DNA from: Motacilla alba alba
Lineage: Eukaryota; Chordata; Aves; Passeriformes; Motacillidae
NCBI RefSeq assembly: GCF_015832195.1
Contig: NC_052026.1
Location: 12,387,619-12,451,618 of the forward strand
Reading direction: 5' to 3'
DNA length: 64,000 nucleotides
In this document: positions 14,276-26,600 of the stretch, one piece after another
Position numbering within the stretch: position 1 is the first letter of the stretch
Layout: each line of letters begins with the position of its first letter
Translations under genes and position numbers: made by a program
The notes under the pieces: generated by a model
Told to the model about the DNA's origin: nothing
Database searches by the model: none
The model's input: the letters and a program-made list of their open reading frames with translations, nothing else

Positions 14276-14336
14276 TGTCTTTCTTTCTCTTTCTTTTTTC
14301 CTGCTTCCTCCCTGCCTCGTTCTCCCCCTCTTGCAG
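14276..14336 (+). promoter_or_regulatory. NECAB2: long polypyrimidine tract and 3' splice site of NECAB2 microexon
   Basis: About 60 nt, almost all C and T, end in CCCCTCTTGCAG immediately before the 26-nt exon. The tract is unusually long, and a TGC lies right next to the AG. This kind of arrangement is known to help recognition of very short neuronal exons, for example by SRRM4 and PTB-family proteins. Regulation here is inferred, not shown. Confidence 0.6.
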
Positions 14337-14362
14337 CAATGTGGACACCAAGGAGCTGTGTG
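14337..14362 (+). CDS. NECAB2: NECAB2 26-nt microexon
   Basis: Encodes NVDTKELC flanked by split codons (C before, G after); it belongs to the calcium-binding EF-hand region. Acceptor TTGCAG, donor GTGAGT. Its length is not a multiple of three, so skipping would shift the frame. Confidence 0.9.
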
Positions 14363-17300
14363 GTGAGTGCAGTCCCTCCTTTTGGGCAACAGCAATCATT
14401 GTGTGCATGAGGGCCCCCGAAGGTTGCATGAAACCCAGAAGAGATTGCAGTGCTGTGGAGCTGGGGCGTCTCAGCCCTGCTGCTGCTCTGCTCCTTATTC
14501 CACAGGAAAATTGGCAGAACTTTTTTCATTTTCGTGCAACACAAATGGGGTCAGAGCTAAGCGAAGCACATGGACCTTGTTCAACAACAAGCTGGCGTTT
14601 AATTTCTGGAGGTGTCTTGGCTTCCAGCTTCACTCTAAAGTTCAATAAACCCATCTCCTTCTGCAAGACCTGTAACATGTTCCTCCCTAGTCCAGCCTTC
14701 GTGTTTCTCAGCAGGCTGCCTCAGGGGTGCCCTACCTCTGCTGTACCTCCCACAGCTTGCCAAAATTAAAAGCTGAACAGAAAATCTGTGATAATATTTT
14801 GTCCCACACCTTGACCAGATAGGGAATGTTTCCTGCTGGGATTTCTGAAGGGCTTTGCTTCAATAGGAGGTGACTCAAACTGCTCACTCAGGTGTATTTT
14901 TCTGTGGATGCTTGATATTGGGAAGTGTTTCCTGCACCCCAGCTTTTTGGGAGGAGATGGATGGAGAGGTGTGTGGCCTTGCAGAGAGCTCATCTATCTC
15001 TTCTCCTCCCCTCCTGTGCCAGGATACAGAAGAACATATGAAGCCACCTCAGCAGGTGTTCACCATTTACCTTCACCACTTTGCAGCTAATTACAGCCTT
15101 TGGAAGTCTGGCTGGGAGCAGGTTGTGCAGACAGAGATGGGGTTACTGGTGCCTATGCCAGCACCAGGCAGTTACTCCTTATTCCTGATACCTTAAAGAC
15201 TTCTCTGTGCATGGGTGTGCCTGCACCACGACATTGTCCAGGGTTTCTCTCCTCCTGGTGTACTCAACCCCTGCCCACACCATTTTGAGCATCAAGCTGG
15301 CAGCAAAAGCAGCAACATTTCACCTTTCCACTGGTTATTTCTGCTTGTCCTTGCTTTGGTATGCAAGAAACAAAGAAAAAACATAAAATCCTTTTGGTTT
15401 GCTGAAGATATGAAGGGCTTGTTCCCAATCCTCCATTCTTACTGCAGTAGGTCTCCCTGCCAGCTGACCCAAGAAGTCAAACCCCCACAGCTTTGGGGTA
15501 ACAATGGCATTGTTTAACCCCTCACAGCTTTCTCCATCACTCTGATAAAATCAGGAAATTACATGGCTGTCACCCAGTGTGATCCCATCTCACTGCCAGG
15601 AGAGGAGGGAGATAAACCCATCACTTCCAGGGAAAGCTAGGGGAAGCCAGAGAAAGGATCTATCAGCACAAGTTCCTGCCTAGATCTGTTATTTGCTGAA
15701 TACCTGCCCTTGCCTGTGATTTATTTGCTTGCTTCTCCTCTCAGTATTAAACATAAACCCTCAGTTTGTCTAAATGGGAGCTGTGGTGTCTCTCTTGAAA
15801 TGGGTTGTGTGTTATAAAATGTTGAGAGCATCTTAAAAGTTATTTCTTGAGCCCTGCAGCTACACATGAATAAATAATGCTAAAGCAGCAGAGCTGAATC
15901 CTTTGTTAAAGTCAACTCTGTTCTCCTCCCATGTGCTCCTTGGTCAGTCTCAAGGGCTGTGCTGTGCCCACAACAGCTCCTTTCTCCTGAAGGGGATGGG
16001 TCCAGCTTTTTATTTCAGGACATAGAAAAAGGCTTTACCTATCAGATCTGCTCAATTTTTCTTTCCCAAGTAGGAAGGAAAAGCCAAACAAACCCAGTGC
16101 AATGAGAGTGAGCTGTTTACTTATCGTGGAACAGCTGCTGTCAGTCATGCTGTGACATTCCGGTTCTGCCAAAATCTTCTTTCCTTTGGATATGTTCTCA
16201 GACTGTGAATAGCTATAGGCACTTCTAATTAAGCCAAGAAAACCTAATTAGTGGGATTGTTTCCTGAAGTTTATGTCTTGCTGCACTTCACAGAGATGTC
16301 ACCTCAGTGTGAAACTCCCTGTCCCAGTGCTGAGGAGCAGCACCGGTGGCTTTTAAGGAGCAGCTTTTTGCTGTACTTGTGTCAATCACCAGAAAAGGGA
16401 AAGGACAAGGATGGCACAGAGAATGTGTGGCTCCTTCTGTGGGGAACACGTGATTTTGGGCCCAGCTTGCAGCTCTGTTCTCTTCCTGTCAAGGCATATT
16501 TTACTCTCAAAAGCTTATTCAACCTGTGATTGTGGGCTGAGGTGTAAATGTGATAGGAATGTAGGGAACGATGTAAGGCCAGTCTCAGCTCATATAAATT
16601 GGGGTGAATTGGAAGGGATTTGGATGCGCTGAGTGGCAAAGAATGTCAAGGGAATGGAAAGGGAGACCCCTTCCTCCATGCTAGCAGTAGGAGGGAGAGA
16701 GACCATAAGCAATCAAATGCAGAAGTAGGCATAGAAATATAAACCTGTTGTAGGCATAGAAAATAATCTGATGAGTTATTTTCAATGGGGGCTAATGGGT
16801 TTAACATCTCCTTTCTGCAATGGTCCCAAACTTCATGGGAATCACACCACTTCCCATCCCTGCAGGACAAATTATGACTTTGGCTGAGGATGTAGAATAT
16901 AAAAATACCCCTGGAGCCATCTCTTCAGGTTTATGTTACCAGGGGTAATAGATCTTGCTGTGCCAAGTAGCCTTGAGTTACATTAACATGTTCCCATCAG
17001 GCTTCTCTTGGTTTTCCCAGACTATTTTGCTGACCATATGGGAGACTATGAGGATGTTTTGGCCTCCCTGGAGATGCTGAACCTTTCCATCCTGAAGGCC
17101 ATGGACTACACCAAACGGGTGAGTGCTCCTTCCTGCACTTCGCGTTTCACAGGCTCAGAGTGAGTGGTGTGAAAGTTGCATTGACAGAGCACATAAATCT
17201 GAAGGTCCTCATCCTCCTCAGCAGTGCTGTGTCCTCCTGCTCTGCAGACAGCACAGCCTCTGGGTCTCTCAGGTGGGATTTGGAATGCCAGAGTTGTTGT

Positions 17301-20300
17301 TAGCATCACTGAGAGGGCTTTTGGAAACTTCATATTATAGAGCTGCCTTGAAATCCAGCTTCCACCTTGGAAGGCAACCTGGTTTCCAAATACATGTGTG
17401 AAGCTGCTCTATTAGAAAACTAGAGGGCTGTGTGCTTGAAGGACTGCAGAGGAATCATGCAAGCACCAAAACCGAGACATAATGACCTGGTTTGTATGTG
17501 CAAAGCAGCCCTAGGTTCTTAAAAATCCATCATGTGATACTGATACTGGAGTATTACAGACAGTGACACTGATCAAGAAGCATACTGAAGTTCATTTATG
17601 AATACCTATAAAATCTGAGCTGATATACCATATAAACATCCCTGTGAGAGTTGCACCATCCATTTGTTGTCTTACCAGACTGAGAGAAGTGTTTATAGAG
17701 CTTTAGTTCCTTTGGAATTATTTTCCTGTCCTTCCACACCACTTAATAGTGCAGCTGGGCTGTATCAGTGATATTTATTGCCTCAGGATAAGCAATCCCT
17801 TCTCTCACTTCCACCTTCAACCACATTTGCATTGTTGTTTTGTGCCATGATGAATAAAAAGCAGTTTTCCTCTTCACTGGTGAGCAGTAAGGTGGTACAC
17901 TGAGGGCCAAGCCAAGGAGGAAGGTTTTGCTTTTTCCAAGCAGTTGTAAGCACTTCCCAATTCAACTACAGCCCTCCTGCAAGCAATCCACATTGAAATC
18001 TCCCATCTATCTTTGAAGCTAAAAGAGAAACTCAGATTACTCCACATTAAAGAAGTGTCAATGATAAGAAGTTTCAGGAGTTAAAACGGGGAATGGCAAA
18101 TTTCTCTCCCCTCTTGCTGCTGAGTAAAGATCTTGATTTCCTTGCTTGATCAAAATTCATCCATTTTGATTTTTGTGAGGAAAGCAGCATGGAAAGTGAA
18201 GGCACACATTTAACATGTTGATGTCTTGCCGTTGTAAACAGATGTCTTGCCATTGTAAATTAAAGGCAAAAGTCTTTGGCCAAGCACTGATCTTTCTGAA
18301 GTGTTAGTGATTTTCTATCAACATTATGAAAGGGTTAAAAAAATCAGGACAACACGAATTTTTTATAATTAAGTTTCTGTGTCTGTTCTTGTCTCATTTA
18401 TAGTCATTATTAGCAATTTTCATGACCATCAGGTTTGCCAACTATGTATTTTAAATAAATGTTAACATGCTAATAGAGATCTCAGTAATTCATTCCAGCT
18501 CGCTGTTCGTGATGCCTTCCACCACTGCCTTTCCAATGTGATGTGAATACATATGACTAATTCTTCCTAATACTTTGCAAGAGGAAGATGGTCTATTCCC
18601 TGCTTATAAATTAGGCATCTAAGCATTTGGGTATTACCTTGCATGAAACACCTGCAGCAGAAGCAGGATGGTTAAGAAGAACACCTAAGGATGGTTAAGA
18701 AGAACACCTAAGAAGAACACCTTTCTCCCTCCTCAATTCAGCAAATTGTGGCAGGATTCACCTGCCTTAATTGCAGCAGGTCAAGGTTATTTACCTAATC
18801 CTCAGCTGGTCACCTCCATCATGATTTTGTGGAGAGAAACAGGGAGATCTGGAGCTGTGATCCTTCAGTGTCACAGCTCCTCATCTCAGATGCAGACATT
18901 TCCCAAGCCAGGTGAGGCAGTGCTGCCCCAGCATCCTCCCACCCCTCATTTCATCAGCCCCTGGGGTGTGCTGCTCTTCACTGCCCGACAGATTTTTGGC
19001 AAGAGAGTAAGCAGAGCAAGACTCCATCACAGAGAGGAGCTGGCATAGAAGTATTTAATGAAAAACACTGTTCCCCACTGTGATTTTGTGAACAAAGTGG
19101 TACAAACCTCATCAATGAATTATTCAAAGGCAGGCACTTTGTTCATGTAAAGAAGCGGGGGAAACAAAAAACCAACAGAAAAGAAGCTGTTGTGGGTGGT
19201 AGAGAAACCTGTCACCAGTGTTCAAACAGGATACATTTGTTTTGGAAGGAATTTAAACCTCATCAAGTTCCACCACTTTGCCATGGGCAGGGACAGATTC
19301 CACTAGACAAGTGGAGTACAAAGCCCCATCCAGCCTGGCCCTGGGCACTTTCAGGGATGGGGTCATTTCCTTCTGCTCCATCTTCTCCCCATGAGATGCT
19401 GTAACCAAGGGTGGCTTGCTAATGGGGTAGCAGGATGTTGAAAAGATTCATGCATTTAATATATATATTTTAGAAACACTGGAAGAGGTGAAAGGCGACC
19501 AAAGCAGCAGGTTTTTGGTAGAGTTAAGTGTGGTTTTGTGCCCCCTGATGCTCGAGCCTTTGCTGTCCCTACACCTTTTCTTGTGGTGAGATCCTGCAAA
19601 GGGCTGGGTGATGCTGAGTGTTGTGAGCTGTGAGCAAACTCCTTTGCTTGTGAGCTGCTCCTGCTTCTCCATAATAAATTACACATTTCCTGAGCTGAAG
19701 AAAACTATTGATCATTCAAGAGCGTTCCTATTCCCTCCTTTTCAAACAATGTATTTGGGGCAAGCAATAAATGGAGCCTAACCTTTTTCTGTGTTGTCTT
19801 TCTGAGAGGTGCCAGCTGACAAGAGGGCATGGAGAACCGTGGTATTTAATTGCTCTTTATATTTCTCACCTTAAAAGACAACTGATTGTTTCTTGCTTTA
19901 TAAAAAGAGAAAGCAGCAATTATCTCATGCTGGAGGAGCTCATAAAGTATCAGCAGTAATTAGATTCAGTAGTGGAAGGTCTCACACAGCAAAACAAAAT
20001 CTGTCATTGTAATTATTTTCCAATACAGCGATGTCCATGCCACAGTGGAATGACTGCCGGTGACGATTGGAAATGCAAAGCTAAATTGGAGAGAAAGGAA
20101 ATGAACTTTTGGGTTCTAAATAAAGCTGACAGCAGGAGATGTTCCTCTATAACTCTCTTTTACTGTTGTGTGGTGCAGTCAGCAAAGACCAGAACCAACA
20201 TGACAGGGAAGGAGGTGGATTGTGCCAGTGTCGGGGGTGTGGTGGGAGCTGGGAGAGCACAGCCAGGGTGGCGCTGTCCCTGCCTCTCGGTCAGTCCCCT

Positions 20301-20642
20301 GCCTTAGGGCACAGTGCCCACCCAATGCTTCCAGCACCCCTGTCAGCTTTGGGGGTGACAGGGCAAGTGCCTGGGCATGGCAGAGGTGGTGCTTACCACG
20401 GCACACCCTCACCCAGGCACCCCGGGAAATGTGACTTATCTTGGTAAAAAAACTGTGGATTTTTGAGCCTGAGAGGCTCAATTAACCTTGTTCCTGTCAG
20501 GTCCAGCTGCCACTGCCAGCTGCACTGGGATTGCTCCGGCTTCCAGCTTCTGCCAATTAAGCATTTTGCAGGACTGACCATGGAAGCATCAGCAAGGCTG
20601 ACCTTAAGTGGCAAAGCAAAATTTAAAAGCAAGTTGCAAAGA

Positions 20643-20687
<45 letters not shown>

Positions 20688-23600
20688 GAGTGATGAACAT
20701 TTTCAGGGATGAAGCAGCTCAGATTTCAAGTCAAATCATTTTTTCCTGGGGATGTTCCTGTTGGGCAGCAGACAGGTCCAAGAAGCACTGGTGACTGACC
20801 TTGGTGCATGCCCTGTCCCAGATGGAAGGAGAGTGCTTGGAAAGCAAAATTAGCCAAAATTGGAGCTGAAATTGCAACTGCACATGCCAGAATGAGACTG
20901 GCTTCAGGGAAGAGTAGGGTACAGCAGGAAGGATTTATGGAGCCGTCCTGAGGATCTGAGGGTGGCCCTGGACCAGCTGCTGCTTGGTGTTCAGCATCAC
21001 CTTTGGTCCTGGAGAGAGTGAAGAGATGTGAAAGACAGTGTTTTACTCCCTGCTTGCTCACTGACAGCTCCACTTCCAGTCTCTCAGTTATCTCATTTAA
21101 TGGGCCTGGAGAGGAAATATGACCAGGTGGTGACACGACACACACCCCCTGAGAGCCTTCTCCTGTCAGAGTGTCAAACACCATATGTGTCTTATGGACT
21201 GGCACTGTACCCAAAGCAGCTGCAAATGCATTTTCCCCTTAAAATTCATTATTTAGATATGAGAATATGTAAATAATAAAAAACTGAGTGCACTGACCTT
21301 CAGTACCAGCTGCTGTTGCTCCAGTATCAGTAGGGAGCCCAGAGGTATCTACATACAGGCGAATAGGTTTGCGTCTTTTTTATGAGTTAAATTGTTCCTG
21401 CAGCAACCCACCCTTCTTGTCTCTGCCTTTTGAGATGTAGCTGCAGTGAACAGGAGATGCTGGGCTCCTGGGACTCATGGAGGTGCTGCAGCAGATGTCT
21501 TCTCCCTGCTGCTGGTGCCAGGCTGACCATGGGTCTCCCCCAGTTTTCAGCCCCCAGCAGCAAACTGCAAACTGCTCTTGTTTGAGCAGCTCAGTTACAG
21601 CCCCAGAGCAAGAACCATCTGCCAGCAGTCTGGGATGCTAAAAATGGGGGATGGTATTTTTTGTTTTACAGCACAGCCCAGATCAGCAATATAAAGTGCT
21701 CTTATTTGCATTCTTACCTGCCAAACTTAAGCTTGCCAAAAGTGATATTGCTCTTTTTTGAATGATAACACCTCAAGATAAAATAGTCGCTAGAAATAAT
21801 CCTCAAAAAGAACATTTCCCTCCCATCCTCCAGCTAACCCTTTATCTCAGCCTTTCGTTTAACTTGAGCAGGTTTTCTCCTGCTCTGCTGAATGGACTTG
21901 GTGCTCACACTGAGGGTGCCAGGTTCCTGGGGCAGGGCTGTGCCGTGCCTGAGGGTGGACCCATGGCAGGGTGGAACAGCAGCACTGTGGTGGCAGTTCT
22001 GGGTTGTGCCCAGCCCAGAAAATGTGAGCTGCTCAAGGCTTCTCACAGACCTCATGCTCTGGCCTTGCCTCAAGGTGGTTAAATGAACAACAGCTGAAGA
22101 TTCTGGTCTGGGTTTGAAGGCCATGGGGTGTCACTGCAGTGCAGCACAGCCAGGTCTGAAACACTCCTAAAATGCAGTTAAAGATGTAATCATGTTCATG
22201 ACTGTGGCTGAAAAAAGAAAAGCATGGTGATGGGTCAGTGAAATAGTAAAGGATGAGTCAACTCTCCATGTGTTTTGAATGACACATTTCTGAACAATTT
22301 CCGTAGCAAAAAACAGATGCTGATCTCCAGAAAAGTTATGGAACTTTGTAGTTGAATAACAATCTGAAAGGAAAGGAGGTGCTCGTTTAGCTTCTCAGAA
22401 GATATTTCTGCAACTCTTCTCTGAAGCTGATTTAAGAAAATATTGCACCACAAATTAAAACAAAATGTGCTGCTTCAGTTCTGCAAGAACTGAATTTCCC
22501 CCAACTTTTCTGTTCAGACTCCAGACCAGAAAGCTGCTTCTCTGTGCGTTGCCATCCGGAGCGATTTTCTTGCCAGCTCAGCAGGGCTGTGCAGGAGATC
22601 CACCTGGGCTGCCAGACTGTGGGGAGCAGGGACTGGCAGGGAGATGAATCTTAAGGTCTCTCTTGGAACTTATTTTTAGATTAAGATCCTCATTCACTGC
22701 TCTTCTGCTTGTCTGTTGCTGCAAAGTTCATGTCCCTCCATTCTCTCTGAAAAGGAAGAGCATCTTCTCTGGAGGTTTTGCTTGTGCTGTCCTGGCTCCA
22801 GCTCTCATGGACCTCCTGTAGGACATGGTTTTCCTCCTCTTCCCTCCCATTTGAGGTCTATTGCTCCTGGGATTTAGGTAAATTGTATGGTGAAGGTGTC
22901 AGTGCTGTTGTCTTGCCAAATATTCTGAGAGCAGCTCTGAAGGGAGGGAGCAAGTCAAAGCATGAGCATGTGGCACAGCCAGGCTGAGCCATCAGCAGCT
23001 TGACCATCCCACACTGGTACATCTGCAGGGTCCTTTGAGTAGGTCCTGTTTGGAAAACAAAATCTGCACTTTCCTTGGAAAACTGAAATAAAATATGTAT
23101 CAAATTGCTGCCTTGTGGGTACTAAATACAGCTAATTAGGAGCATGTGTGAAGCAAAAGGCTGATTTATAGGGAGGGCGTAGCAAAATAGGAGGCCACAC
23201 TTCCAAGCCTCTTCCAAGCCTGCTGGGTGAGTGGACAGGGTGCAAAGGGGCCAGAAGCCTCTGGATCCACAGGTGAGCCTGGGGAAGTGCAGCCCAGCCC
23301 GTGTGTGGGCCAGCAGACACCTGCCCTTCCCATCCCTGGGGCTGCAGGAGAAATGATGGACTCCAGGGCAGCAGGGAGGTTCTCTGATGGTGAGAGTAGA
23401 GGAGTCCTGTGGTGAATTGCTTGGGAAGGGTCCATGGCAGGAAACCTTCAGGACCAGACAAGGTAAGTGTGAGGTGAGATGAGATGAGAAGAGTCCAACA
23501 TTGAGATTTGAAGAAGGATTTTATAGCAAAAAACTTTTCAAGTCCATATGATGCTGTTGTCATTTTTTAAATCTGAACAGGTGTCTCATTTGGTTTTTTA

Positions 23601-26600
23601 GAGCCGTTTCGGGAAGGCTGAGGGTCTTTCATATGGTAATGCTTTCATTTATCAACTATTTAAATGCCTGTTCTCTTCAGGTTTCTCCTACTGATTATGT
23701 GCCAGGCAATCAGTTTTGGGTCTCTGCTTTGGAAGGGATTTAGAAGTCAGGGGGAGGGAGAGGAGAAAGAGGCAGGTCTGAGTGTTATTTTAATTATAAG
23801 AAAATATCTCTTGGAAGCAAACAGGCAATTATGAGCAACAAATTTAAATCAGCCATTCAGAGATTACAGTGCAACACATGCCTGGTTTCTAAAGGGCTGG
23901 GTGGGTGGAAGATAACCTCCCCATCATCCTGGGATGAGGCTTGATGGGTGTTATATGGCATGGCAATAGGTTTGTTGTCGGGTTTTGCTTTTTTAACTGG
24001 AGGAAAAGTGTGGGTGAAGCAGAGTTGCCTTTGGTTTCCAACTGAAAAGCCTTCTCATTTCAGCAGCATCACTCTGTGGGTGTGCTTGGACTGTGGTTAT
24101 TAACAGTTGGAGAAGTCATCAGTGTCCCCAGGCATAGTAATTGTCAGCCAATTTGGCCGGCCTTGCTGGAAGCCAGCACTGGGAAGCCTTGTTGGTCAGA
24201 TTGTTACCTGGTGAGGCAAAGGGAAGGTGTGGGGAGGTCACAGTGGGTCTCCGAGTTCGTGGGTGGTGCAAAATGATCTATATTTTACATCCTGTAGTCT
24301 TAATGAGCTGAATAGTGACCTTTAAAAATGCCAGCAAAGAAGCTTTGAGATGTTCAACAACATTAAAACTCTCATTCCCCGGTATTTGGTCCCCACAAGG
24401 ACATGGCCATGAGAGCCCATTTTTAAGCATCCATTTGCAGTGTCTGGTGAGGGAAACTTGGCACTGGTTGGCAAATCCAAGCACTTAACAGCATCAAAAT
24501 CCTAGTTATGCTCTGCACAAGTAACACATCCCGGGGTGTTTTCATTAATCTGTGCCAGAATTTGGGCAATTTTGGGTGAGTTCCTGTGGAAATCAAAAGC
24601 TGGAAGAGCTGTGGTGGGGCTTTGAGCAGACTGTGCCCCTATGTTGGCTGCCAGGGTGTGTGGGAAGGTGCCTTACAGCCACATGAAAAGCCTGTGATGT
24701 GGAGGAGGAGGGTGGATTTGGGGTTTGGATGTCAGCCAGGTGACCAGAGACCAACCCCATTATTTTCTCAATAATACCCGCTGTCCTTTCCCCACTCCTC
24801 TCTCGTTTTTGAATGTCTCTGTTTCATTTCCTGCTTTGTCAGATCGTGATGCTTTCTGAGGCTCTCCTGAGAGCCATCAACACAGAAATCTCAAGGCCAT
24901 CCTTTCGATGATGTTTTCACACTTGCTGCTCATTGCAAACACTCGTGGCTCCCTGTTTGCTGCAGCAGAGGTCAAGGCAAGGCAGTTCAGCAAAGAGCTT
25001 GTCTGGAAATGATGGATGGGAAAGAGCAGGCTTGGAGATGTGCAAGAGTTTCTGGCACAAAGCAGCTTCATTGAGCAGCAATTATTACATGATCTCCATA
25101 AATATTTTAACTTCTCAAGCTAAGCAAGGAGGAAATAACTCTTCAGGGTGGAATTAATAAGACTAAACCTCATTAAATCTCACTAGGATAGTCTGACAAA
25201 TGTTTTAGTAAGACAATGGGAAGGATCCCTTTATAGCTGGTCTTTTTAATGGTTTGTTTTTGCAGCCCTGAAGAAGACACGTGCTAGAGGAAAACCTGAG
25301 GGATTGCTGAAAAAACCTCTAAGCATGTGCATTTCTGATTCAGATCCTGAGAGCAAATGTCACAGCTGGGCTGGCAAATGGCCAGTTAGTTAAGTGGGAG
25401 AAAAAAAAAACAACCTGTTGTTTTGATTTCAGATCTATTTGGCTTACTGGCCTGTCAAAAAGCATCAGATCTTCACAAACACCCCAATTTTCTCTGCACT
25501 GGCTGGAATAGCTTTGTACCCAACATCCCTCCATCCATCCATCCATCCATCCATCCATCCAATCTGTATGTAGGGAGTTCAACTGATTTAAATAAATGTG
25601 GGAATCACCTGTTTGATTTTTCCTAAAGCTGAACCAAGATTATAGGCTGTGGTTAGGTAATAAAAAATCCACCATTTAACTACACATCCTCTCACAGCAT
25701 CAGCATCACCATCACCTCGTTGTGCACCATCCTCTCCTGAGTATCACCGTGTGATGCATATGTCCCAGAAACACTGTGGCTGTGAGGAGGTTTTCTTGTG
25801 TCAGACAGAAGTCATTAACTGCTGCTAACTGGATGCTCAAGAAGCCGTCAAGAAACTAATGCTTCCATACCAAACCAGGGTGAGGAATCAGCTCTGTGAT
25901 CAGTTTTGCCAAAGGGTTTTTTCCATCGACTCATTCTTCTTTTATGATTTAATACAGGAGATAGAGGCGGGGATAAAGGCCCTCTGGGTTCTCACAGAGC
26001 TGCTCCAGTTGCCATGGAAATAACCCTTGTTAATAGCTTCACCATAAAGCAGGAATAATTTGCTTTGGGGATCTTGGGGTGCTCATGTTGTGCTGCTGCA
26101 TGCTCAGATAACCAGCGGTGCTGGGACCACTCCAGCCCCATGAGTGTGGTCATTGCTGATGGAATGCAGGGAGCCAGGAGCATCCATCCCTGTCTTATGG
26201 CTCCAAAAATTCAATAATTCCTCCCAGAGGAGTCCCATGCTGGGAGATGTGAGCACACAGGGACTTCCTGCCCAGCAGGGTTTTGCCTGGGCAATGTGCT
26301 GTCCCAGCAGGCACTGATGGGTGGGAAAGAGTCTGGGGAAAAGTGGTGCTGTTGAGCCTGGGTTTTGGGGAGCCTTTTTTCCACTGCAAATATTTTCAGC
26401 TCTGATGCTGAGTAGTTGGCTTCAGCCAGAGCTGGCGAGGTCAGTGGCCACTGGGCTGGCCTTGGTCTGGTTGGGCAGGTGTTGAACTGGTTGGGTCAGT
26501 GTTGGACAGTAAGTGCCAGTGTCCTTCTGGTTGTGCCAGTGTCCCACCTGTGCTGGTGACTGTCAGGAGGTGCAGGAGCAGAACTGTGCCTGGGGCAGGG

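Larger units (their letters stand above)
1..14336 (+). other. NECAB2: NECAB2 intron (left part of gene, 5' exons outside window)
   Basis: This 14.3 kb has no exon I can recognise. It ends in a strong acceptor at 14336 and must precede the first NECAB2 exon seen, so I read it as intron. I looked for the conserved EF-hand exon (ADKNDDGKLSLEEF-like, ELEDLF-like) on the + strand and did not find it, so those exons probably lie left of the window. Contents: a TA/CA-rich stretch at about 18-70, a 33-bp duplication at 3748-3813, a CpG-rich block with a minisatellite at about 3690-4440, and a short A-run near 5166. The open frames here are short and resemble no family I know. Confidence 0.7.

Noticed and set aside
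1..14336. Expected NECAB2 first exons and EF-hand exon
   Set aside because: Searched by eye for KNDDGKLSLEEF-like and ELEDLF-like coding and for an exon ending in AA before GT; nothing fitted, so no exon is claimed here.
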